Of a stretch of DNA of 64,000 bases, positions 17,252-23,637 are shown piece by piece. The notes beneath the pieces are model-generated. The model worked only from the letters and a program-made list of their open reading frames with translations. It was not told where the DNA came from and searched no databases. The stretch is taken from assembly GCF_000379825.1 (NCBI RefSeq), contig NZ_KB903814.1, forward strand, positions 372,001 through 436,000. Reading direction: 5' to 3'. Position numbers and translations under genes: made by a program. Each line of letters starts with the position of its first letter. Position 1 is the stretch's first letter. This DNA is from Longispora albida DSM 44784. Its GTDB lineage: Bacteria; Actinomycetota; Actinomycetes; Mycobacteriales; Micromonosporaceae.

Positions 17252-18492
17252 CTGCTTGACTCCGGCCTGCGCCAGGGCAGGAACGCGGCGCTGGCGGCAC
17301 ACAGCACCCCGGCGGCCACCAGTGAACCCCGGACGGTCAGCGCGGTGGCGAGCAGCCCGCCGGCCGTGATGAACAGCGGCTGGACGAGCCTGGCCGTGAC
17401 AGACCACGACGCGCTGACCCGGGCCACGAGATGGTCCGGCGTGAGGCTCATCCGCCGGGCGGAGAACACGGGGTTGAAGATGCCCGCCGTCATCAGCAGG
17501 CAGAACTGGGCACCGGAGATCACCGCCACGCCCGTCCAGCCGCTTCCGGCGAACGGCAGGACCAGCAGCCAGGGCGTCCGGGCCAGCCCGGAGACCAGCA
17601 GGGCGTTGCGGTCACCGAGCCGGGCGGTGACCTTCGGGGAGAGCCAGGCGCCGATGAGGCCGCCCAGACCCGCCACACCCAGAGCTATCCCGTACTGCAA
17701 CGCTGACGCACCGGACTGACCCAGCAGGAGGATCGCGATCAGCGGCATGCTCCACGTGATGGCACCGCCGAACACCATCGCGTTCACGTACAGCGCACGC
17801 AGCGCGGGCTCCCGCAGCAGCAGCTCCCATCCGGCGAACAGCTCACGCCACGACCAGCGGGCCTCTCGTGACGTGCCGGATGGCGGCGGCACGGGCCGGA
17901 CACCGCGCAGGATGAGTGCCGAGACGAGATAACTGACGGCATCGGCGATCAGGGTGGCCGCTGTGCCGAGCACGCCGACGAGCGCGCCACCAGCAGGCGG
18001 GCCGAGCGTCTGCGTGGTCCACATGACCGTGTCGGTCCTGGAGGTGGCCAGGGTACGCGACGCGGGTTCGACGGTCTGCTTCACGAAGGCGAAAGCCGCG
18101 GAGCTGGCCGCGATGGCGCACGTGGTCTGCACGACCGCCACCAGGCACAGGTGAAGAAACGTCAGTACCCCGAAGGCCGCGGCCAGCGGAATACTGGCGA
18201 CGACGGCGAACTGCACGAGGTCGGTACGGATCAGCACACTGCGCTTGTCAGCCCGGTCGATGTACACGCCCAGCGGAAGCGCGAGGATCGCCGCCGTGAC
18301 CGATCCGACGGCGGCCAGCAACGACACCTGCAGCACACTCGCGTCCAGCGCGAAGATCGCGATCATGGGCAGCACGCCAGCGGCGAGCGCCGAGCCCGCC
18401 GTGCTCACCGCGTAGGCCTGCCAGTACCGCTGGAAGTCCCGGCCGAGTCCTGTCCGCTCGGAGTGGACGACGGCGGTGGGCGTGTTCGTCAC
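17248..18492 (-). CDS. MFS transporter, EntS/MFS_3-like exporter
   Basis: This 414-residue major facilitator protein has about 12 hydrophobic segments and the cytoplasmic loop 2-3 signature PLGVYIDRADKRSVLI near residue 75, typical of the MFS_3 (EntS-like) exporters that carry siderophores, macrolides or other small molecules. It is the first gene of a two-gene unit with the methyltransferase. The ATG at 18492 is kept because it gives a normal short cytoplasmic N-terminus before the first membrane helix. The substrate is unknown. Confidence 0.88.
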   Translation of the reverse strand: MTNTPTAVVHSERTGLGRDFQRYWQAYAVSTAGSALAAGVLPMIAIFALDASVLQVSLLAAVGSVTAAILALPLGVYIDRADKRSVLIRTDLVQFAVVASIPLAAAFGVLTFLHLCLVAVVQTTCAIAASSAAFAFVKQTVEPASRTLATSRTDTVMWTTQTLGPPAGGALVGVLGTAATLIADAVSYLVSALILRGVRPVPPPSGTSREARWSWRELFAGWELLLREPALRALYVNAMVFGGAITWSMPLIAILLLGQSGASALQYGIALGVAGLGGLIGAWLSPKVTARLGDRNALLVSGLARTPWLLVLPFAGSGWTGVAVISGAQFCLLMTAGIFNPVFSARRMSLTPDHLVARVSASWSVTARLVQPLFITAGGLLATALTVRGSLVAAGVLCAASAAFLPWRRPESSR

Positions 18493-18574
18493 GAATTCGG
18501 CCTGCGCTTCCTACCCGGCGGCAACGGAAGCCACCATGCTTGCCGAACGCAGCTACCCGCGCAAGAAGGCCAGC

Positions 18575-18910
18575 TCAGGACTCGCTGTCGCCCATGGGTA
18601 CCGGCTCGGGGTAGTTGCGGGCACAGTCGACCACGACGTGCAGGTCGTCAACCGGGGCAAGGCCTTTCGACGGTCCGTCCACTGGCGCCATACCCCAGAA
18701 CCGCATCGCTCCAGGGTCGCCCTCCGGCCCGTGCCACACTCCGCGAACCGTCCGGCCGGGAACGTCGCCATAGCCGTCGAGGAAGACGGTGAACCAGCCG
18801 CCGTCCCTGGCGTGGGTCAGCCGTTCCCGCCATCCGATCTCCGCGAGCACGGCTCGCATCTCGGCAAAGCTCGCCGGAAGTGCTGCCGGATCGACCTCTC
18901 GTGCCGTCAT
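18575..18910 (-). CDS. Conserved-looking small protein, function unknown
   Basis: This 111-residue acidic soluble protein has no signal peptide and no motif I recognise. It has a tryptophan-rich centre (GWFTVFLDGYGD, VRGVWHGPEGDPG, MRFWG) that suggests a compact alpha/beta fold. The ATG at 18910 is in a good position relative to the operator-like palindrome at 18929-18946. It lies 82 bp upstream of the MFS gene on the same strand and could be co-transcribed with it. Confidence 0.6.
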   Translation of the reverse strand: MTAREVDPAALPASFAEMRAVLAEIGWRERLTHARDGGWFTVFLDGYGDVPGRTVRGVWHGPEGDPGAMRFWGMAPVDGPSKGLAPVDDLHVVVDCARNYPEPVPMGDSES

Positions 18911-18928
18911 GCCAACCCCCGGGCTCGT

Positions 18929-18946
18929 CTGTCAGCTGCCTGACAG
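18929..18946. promoter_or_regulatory. 18-bp palindromic operator candidate
   Basis: CTGTCAG at 18929-18935 and CTGACAG at 18940-18946 form a perfect 7-bp inverted repeat with a 4-base spacer, 19 bp ahead of the start of the 111-residue gene. The size and position fit the operator of a dimeric MarR/TetR/GntR-type repressor. The adjacent MFS-methyltransferase unit might be under the same control. Confidence 0.5.
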
Positions 18947-19094
18947 TAGCGCCTGGAACGCAGCCGGACGGCCTCATCGGGAAACTCGGCACCAACGATC
19001 TGACCAGCGCAAACACCGCAGGCCGGCCGCCTGTCGGCCGCAGATCGAAGCGGGTCGTGTTGCGGGTTCCCGCTCGCCGGCCGAGGATTCCGGG

Positions 19095-19691
19095 GTGGAT
19101 CAGCAACAGCCGGCAGCCGCCGCTCTCGTCCCTTCCCCGGTCGCGTCCCTCGTCGCCTCGATCGTGCCCTCGGACGGCACCGAAGCAGCCCACCGCCGGC
19201 AGGCCCTGGAGTGGATCGCCTCGGGCGCGGAACTGTACCGGACGGCGAAACCAGCGACCCCGCCCATCCACCTGGTCTCCTACTTCCAGGTCATCGATCC
19301 GGCGACCGGCCTCATGCTGCTCGGTGAACACCGCAGCGCGGGCCTCCTGCTGCCCAACGGCGGACACGTCGAACCCGGCGAGACCCCCTGGGAAACAGTG
19401 ACCCGCGAATGCCACGAAGAACTCCGCACGTCCGCCGTGCCCTCCGCAGAGCACGGCACAGCGCCCGTATTCGTCTCGGTCACCGCGACCCGGGGCATCG
19501 GCACGCACACGGACGTGTCGCTGTGGCACATCGTCCACGCCAGCCGCGCCGCCGTCACGTACTACGACCCTGACGAGTTCACCGCCATGCGATGGCTGTC
19601 CCCCGGCCAGATCCTGGATACGCCGATCACGCGTCTCGACCCCTGCATGCACCGCTTCGTCCGCAAGATGACAGGCACGAACACGCGCTAG
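19095..19691 (+). CDS. Nudix hydrolase
   Basis: The 198-residue protein contains a Nudix box from G90: G90-x5-E96-x7-R104-E105-x2-E108-E109, with Leu-Arg in place of the usual x-Gly after the double Glu. An N-terminal extension of about 55 residues precedes the domain. Nudix enzymes cleave nucleoside diphosphate linked compounds; the substrate here is unknown. The GTG at 19095 is chosen because GAGGA lies 7-8 bases upstream. The stop is only 7 bp from the left target duplication of the MITE-like element. Confidence 0.85.
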   Translation: MDQQQPAAAALVPSPVASLVASIVPSDGTEAAHRRQALEWIASGAELYRTAKPATPPIHLVSYFQVIDPATGLMLLGEHRSAGLLLPNGGHVEPGETPWETVTRECHEELRTSAVPSAEHGTAPVFVSVTATRGIGTHTDVSLWHIVHASRAAVTYYDPDEFTAMRWLSPGQILDTPITRLDPCMHRFVRKMTGTNTR

Positions 19692-19700
19692 GTCCACTTA

Positions 19701-19863
19701 GAGGTCCTAACTCAATGACTGGCGGCGCTCTGGCGGCCCCAGAAGACGACCGGACTGCGCAGATCTCAGAGCCGGATACAACACCGGTATCCGGCTCTGA
19801 GATCTGCTTGCCGCTCGCCTCCTGGAACTCGCCATAGCACCACCGCCATTGAGTTAGGACCTC
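19701..19863. mobile_element. 163-bp MITE-like element with IS5-type features
   Basis: Perfect 17-bp terminal inverted repeats start GAGGTCCTAACTCAATG at 19701-19717 and end with its reverse complement at 19847-19863. TTA at 19698-19700 and TTA at 19864-19866 form a 3-bp target duplication of the TNA type that I know from the IS1031 group of the IS5 family. The centre is a long perfect hairpin (19759-19807). No transposase is present; a 41-codon ORF starting inside the left repeat has no recognisable similarity. The element lies exactly between the stops of the convergent Nudix and HhH-GPD genes, and the right TTA is also the TAA stop codon of the latter. Confidence 0.85.
19759..19807. repeat. 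Nested perfect 21-bp hairpin inside the MITE
   Basis: The 21 bases at 19759-19779 are exactly repeated in inverse orientation at 19787-19807, with a 7-base loop AACACCG. No mismatch is present. In RNA from either strand this would be a very stable hairpin and may terminate transcription from both convergent genes. Confidence 0.9.
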
Positions 19864-20436
19864 TTACTTCTTGGCGGCGGCTTTCATCTCTTTCTTGAAC
19901 GCCCGCACCTTGGCCAGGCTGGCGGCGTCGACGATGTCGGCGACCGAACGGCTCGACCCGTCCTCGCCGTAGGCTCCGGCGGCCTCCCGCCAGCCGCGCG
20001 GGCGCACCGAGAACTGCTTGCCGAGCAGCGCCACGAAGATCTGTGCCTTCTGCTTACCGAAGCCTGGCAGCGCTTCCACACGCTTGAGGAGGTCCTTGGC
20101 GTCCGCCGCCTCGGTCCACACCCGGGCGGCGTCTCCGTCGTAGTCGTCAACGATCGCCCGCGCCAGCTTCTGCGTGCGCTCGGCCATCGAACCCGGGAAC
20201 CGGTGGATCGCTGGTACGGCCGAGAACAGCGCTGCGAACGCCTCCGGATCATGCTCGGCGACCGCAGCCGCGTCGAGCCGCTCGACTCCGAGCCGCTCCG
20301 CCAGGACGTGCGGCCCCTTGAACGCCTTCTCCAGAGGGATCTGCTGATCGAGGAGCATGCCTGTCAGCAGAGCCAGGGCGTCTCGGTCCAAGAGTTCGTC
20401 CGCTGCTTCGTCCTGAGCCAGCCACAGTCTCGCCAC
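19864..20436 (-). CDS. HhH-GPD family protein (DNA glycosylase-like)
   Basis: This 190-residue protein has the helix-hairpin-helix LPGFGKQKA at 123-131 and the surrounding helices of HhH-GPD base-excision proteins. It matches the short actinobacterial subgroup usually annotated as uncharacterised HhH-GPD family protein; it lacks a clear catalytic Asp context and any Fe-S cysteines, so glycosylase activity is not certain. It is 4 bp downstream of the ASCH gene and surely co-transcribed with it. Its TAA stop is the right target duplication of the MITE-like element, so insertion left the reading frame intact. Confidence 0.85.
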   Translation of the reverse strand: MARLWLAQDEAADELLDRDALALLTGMLLDQQIPLEKAFKGPHVLAERLGVERLDAAAVAEHDPEAFAALFSAVPAIHRFPGSMAERTQKLARAIVDDYDGDAARVWTEAADAKDLLKRVEALPGFGKQKAQIFVALLGKQFSVRPRGWREAAGAYGEDGSSRSVADIVDAASLAKVRAFKKEMKAAAKK

Positions 20437-20440
20437 CTGC

Positions 20441-20965
20441 TCAGCATGCCACGTGGCCGGGGGCCTCTTGGCCGGTACGAGCCAGTTCGACTGGCTGTTT
20501 GAACAACAGCGTGAAGTACTCCGTCACGACCGTCGCATCCGCGATCGAGGCCAGCCCCCACTCCGCGAGATGCGGCTCATAGGCCGCTTGATGCACTCGC
20601 CGCCAATGGTCCAGCGACAGGTCTCCTTCGCCTTCGGCCAGGGCGACTTCCGGCGGTACGTCATAGAACTTGTGTACCGCTGTCTTCTCGGTCCTCAGGA
20701 GGCATCCCGGCTCGCCTTGGCTGTTCAGCAGAATCCAGAAGTTCCCGGCCTGTGGCAACGGGTCACCTGCGGCGTCGAAGTCTTCCTTGATGCTGCTGCC
20801 TGCGGTCTTCCGGCCTGTCAGGTACAGGTCGAGCAGCTCGTCAGCCGACTCCCGCGAGCCAGCGAAGGATGCTTCAACGACAGGGTCGGCCGGCTGGCTT
20901 TCCGGCGGGAGAGTCTCCAGGTAGGCCTGCCAGAATGACAGCTGGGCCTCGTTCAGACGATTCAC
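20441..20965 (-). CDS. ASCH domain protein
   Basis: The 174-residue protein has an ASCH fold with GRKTAGSSI near residue 53, the central strand FWILLNSQGEPGCLLRTEK and a C-terminal block around YFTLLF. ASCH proteins bind RNA or modified nucleosides; the related E. coli YqfB hydrolyses N4-acetylcytidine. Binding or hydrolysis cannot be told apart here. GGAGG 5 bases ahead of the GTG at 20965 sets the start, with a TTG at 20977 as an alternative. It is paired with the HhH-GPD gene, which suggests a shared role in nucleic acid maintenance. Confidence 0.8.
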   Translation of the reverse strand: MNRLNEAQLSFWQAYLETLPPESQPADPVVEASFAGSRESADELLDLYLTGRKTAGSSIKEDFDAAGDPLPQAGNFWILLNSQGEPGCLLRTEKTAVHKFYDVPPEVALAEGEGDLSLDHWRRVHQAAYEPHLAEWGLASIADATVVTEYFTLLFKQPVELARTGQEAPGHVAC

Positions 20966-20998
20966 CGGTACCTCCAATCCCGCGTGAGCTTAGAGCTC

Positions 20999-21715
20999 TC
21001 ACGGGCGGAGCAGGGTGTGGGGTGGTTCGGTGATGAGGTAGAAGTGGTCGCCGGGGACGGTGAGCTCGGTGAAGGTTCCGGCTGTCAGTGTGCGCCACGG
21101 GCGCAGGTCGGCCTCCTTGTCAGCGTCGCCGACGATGGTCGTGATCGGGCATCGCAGCACCGGTTCTGGTGCGGCGGTGTAGGCGCGGAGCATGCGGCAG
21201 TCACTGTGGACGTACGGCAGGACCAGTTGCAGGAAGAACGGGTCGGAGGCCAGGCCGGGTTCCGTGCCGCCGAGCCGGATCAGCGCGGCGGCCGCAGCCT
21301 CGGAGTCCGCTTCCACGTACTCGCCCAGGTCGGGTGGCGGGCCGGGGCAGTCGCGGCTGCCGGAGGCGTACAGGTGGGCCGCGCCGGAGCCGCCGGCTTC
21401 CAGTGACCGGGCTGTCTCCAGCGCGACCAGGGCGCCCATGCTGTGCCCGAACAGCACCAGCGGGCAGTCGCGGGGCAGGGTATGCAGCGCTTCGGCGATC
21501 TGCGTGGCGAGCCATCTCAGGTCGGCGGGCAGTGGTTCGGCGATCCGCTCGGCGCGGCCCGGGTACCGCACGGCCCGGACGTCGGCCTCCGGCATCAGGC
21601 TGGCCCAGTCCTGGAAGAACGAGGCTGAGCCGCCGGCGTGCGGGAAGCAGATCAGCCGGTGACGTGGCCGTGCCGGTGGGGTACCGAATGCCCGGAGCCA
21701 CACGTCGGCCGTCAT
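20999..21715 (-). CDS. Type II thioesterase of the NRPS/PKS cluster
   Basis: The 238-residue alpha/beta hydrolase has the nucleophile elbow GHSMG with S92, an aspartate in GDADKEAD (D197 or D199) and H224 in PGDHFY, the typical TEII triad layout, plus the N-terminal FPHAGGSASFF motif of GrsT-like enzymes. TEIIs remove wrongly loaded acyl groups from carrier proteins and sometimes release product. Its ATG overlaps the NRPS stop by 4 bp, so it is translated with the A-T protein. Because no releasing thioesterase domain is fused to any synthase in this cluster, this enzyme could also take part in release. Confidence 0.93.
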   Translation of the reverse strand: MTADVWLRAFGTPPARPRHRLICFPHAGGSASFFQDWASLMPEADVRAVRYPGRAERIAEPLPADLRWLATQIAEALHTLPRDCPLVLFGHSMGALVALETARSLEAGGSGAAHLYASGSRDCPGPPPDLGEYVEADSEAAAAALIRLGGTEPGLASDPFFLQLVLPYVHSDCRMLRAYTAAPEPVLRCPITTIVGDADKEADLRPWRTLTAGTFTELTVPGDHFYLITEPPHTLLRP

Positions 21716-23589
21716 GCCGGGTTCCCCTGGTCGCTCTGGCCTGCCCGGGCCCTGCGGGCGGCGATCCGGCGGTTGCGGCGGCTCAGGTCGGACTCCTGGG
21801 TAACGTCGCTGAGCATCGCCGCCTGCGCCGCGACCGTGGTGTGCTGGAAGAGCGCGACGACCGGCGGCCGGATGCCGGTGTGCTTCTCCAGCGCGTCCTG
21901 GAGCTGGAACATGGTGAGCGAGTGTCCACCGAGGTCGAAGAAGTTGACCTCGGCCGGGATGTCGGTCGTCTTGAGTACTTCCGCCCAGGCGGCGGTGACC
22001 TTGGCGGTCAGGTCCGTGCCGGTGACCTGCCCGGCAGCAGGCTCCCCCGCTGGCGTTTCCGCGAGTGCCGCGAGCTGGAGCCGGTCGGCCTTGCCGTTGG
22101 TGGTGAGCGGGAAAGCGCCGAGGATCCGCACCTGACGGGGTACCGAGACCTCCGGCAGCATCCGGGCAGCCGCGTCCCGGACGTCGGCGGCCGTCAGCTC
22201 CGGCCTGCCGACGACGAACGCGGTGAGCTGGGTCAGGCCGGGGTTGGCCAGGACCACCGCGTCCTCGACCCCGGGCACTGTGCGCAGTGCCGCCTCGACG
22301 GCGCCCAGCTCGATCCGGTGCCCCCGGATCTTCACCTGCTGGTCGCGGCGGCCGAGGAACTCCAGGGTGCCCTCGGGGGTGCAGCGCACCAGGTCGCCGC
22401 TGCGGTACATCCGGTGTGCCGGTCCGGGGGCGAAAGGATCGGAGAGGAACGCTCGGCTGGTGGCCTCTGGGTCCCCGGCGTACCCGCAGGACACCCCGGC
22501 CCCGCCGATGAACAGCTCTCCGGCCGTCCCGCGCGGTACCGGCTGGAGGTCCTCGCCAAGTACATACAGGTTCACGCCGGGCACCGGCGCGCCGACGGTG
22601 ACCGGGGCCGCGTGCTCGAACCGCTGGTAGCTGGCCCAGACGGTCGCCTCGGTCGGCCCGTACTCGTTGACCAGGACGGTACCGGGCCGCAGCGCGAAGT
22701 GCCGGTCGGCCAGGGCCTGCGGCAACGGTTCTCCGGCGACGATCACGGTGTCCAGCGAGCCGAGTACTCCGAGGCCGGCGCGCTCGGCCGCGTCCAGCAG
22801 GACACTGTAGAGCGAGGGGATGCACAGCAGCCGGGTCACCTGCTGGGCGGCGATGAGATCCGCGAGCCGGGCCGGGTCACGTACCTCGTCCGCGCTGGCC
22901 ACGACCAGCCGCCCGCCGGTCGTGAGCGTGCCCCACAGGCCTGCGACGGAGGAGTCGAAGGCCAGCGGCGAGACGAGCAGGAAGACGGCCTGTCCCGGGT
23001 ACACGAGCTGGCGGGCCTGGGTGGAGGCGGTGAGCTGCCCGTGCCCGACCAGGACAGCCTTCGGCTCTCCGGTGCTGCCGGAGGTGTGGATGAGGTACGC
23101 GGCGTCCGACGGGCTCACTTGCACGCTACTGGTGGGCCGGCCAGGGAACGGATCCTCGGCGCGCAGCACGGGCACGCTGAGGCCGGCGGGGGCCTCGGCG
23201 GGCCCGGCGGTCAGTACCGCGCTCAGCCCCGCGCCGCCGAGCAGCCGGGCGATCCGCTCGGCGGGCTGGGCCGGGTCCACAGGTACGTAGGCCGCGCCGG
23301 CCTGGAGGACGCCGAGCACCGCCGGGACCATGCCGGCACATGGCCCCGCCAGCACGCCGACCCGGCTGCCCGGGCCCGCTCCGGCAGCGGCGAGCCGGGC
23401 AGCGATCCGGCTGGCCTGGTCGTGCAGCCCGGCGTAGGTGACGCCGGTCCCGTCAGCGTGCAGGGCGATCTGGTCCGGTGCCGCCTGGGCGATAGCTGCC
23501 ACCTGCTCGTGCACCGGCCGCTGGCCGGTACTGGGCAACGGCTGGCCGAACAGGAGCGTGCCCGTCGTGTCCGTGATCTCCGGCGGCAT
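21712..23589 (-). CDS. NRPS A-T protein (adenylation and carrier domains)
   Basis: This 625-residue protein has an adenylation domain (about 10-505) with A3 HTSGSTGEPKA, A5 NEYGPTEATVW, A8 IRGHRIELGAVE and A10 NGKADR, then a carrier domain (about 530-600) with the phosphopantetheine serine in LGGHSL. There is no condensation domain, so it must work with a C domain supplied elsewhere. Specificity-pocket residues read by hand against GrsA are D, S, A, C, I, A, E, V, W, which I cannot match to a known amino acid. ATG at 23589 is preferred (GGAG 8 bases upstream) over an in-frame TTG at 23622. It lies 48 bp after the PKS gene. Confidence 0.93.
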   Translation of the reverse strand: MPPEITDTTGTLLFGQPLPSTGQRPVHEQVAAIAQAAPDQIALHADGTGVTYAGLHDQASRIAARLAAAGAGPGSRVGVLAGPCAGMVPAVLGVLQAGAAYVPVDPAQPAERIARLLGGAGLSAVLTAGPAEAPAGLSVPVLRAEDPFPGRPTSSVQVSPSDAAYLIHTSGSTGEPKAVLVGHGQLTASTQARQLVYPGQAVFLLVSPLAFDSSVAGLWGTLTTGGRLVVASADEVRDPARLADLIAAQQVTRLLCIPSLYSVLLDAAERAGLGVLGSLDTVIVAGEPLPQALADRHFALRPGTVLVNEYGPTEATVWASYQRFEHAAPVTVGAPVPGVNLYVLGEDLQPVPRGTAGELFIGGAGVSCGYAGDPEATSRAFLSDPFAPGPAHRMYRSGDLVRCTPEGTLEFLGRRDQQVKIRGHRIELGAVEAALRTVPGVEDAVVLANPGLTQLTAFVVGRPELTAADVRDAAARMLPEVSVPRQVRILGAFPLTTNGKADRLQLAALAETPAGEPAAGQVTGTDLTAKVTAAWAEVLKTTDIPAEVNFFDLGGHSLTMFQLQDALEKHTGIRPPVVALFQHTTVAAQAAMLSDVTQESDLSRRNRRIAARRARAGQSDQGNPA

Positions 23590-23637
23590 GCGTCGACTCC
23601 GTAAAAAATTGATGTTCTTCAACGTCCACAGAGGACA

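Noticed and set aside
19715-19837. A 41-codon ORF that starts inside the left repeat of the MITE-like element
   Set aside because: It spans both arms of the perfect hairpin, has no Shine-Dalgarno sequence and no transposase-like features.
20981-21005. Imperfect hairpin around GTGAG...CTCAC between the thioesterase and ASCH genes
   Set aside because: The stem is interrupted and short; it may assist termination but is not strong enough to list as a feature.
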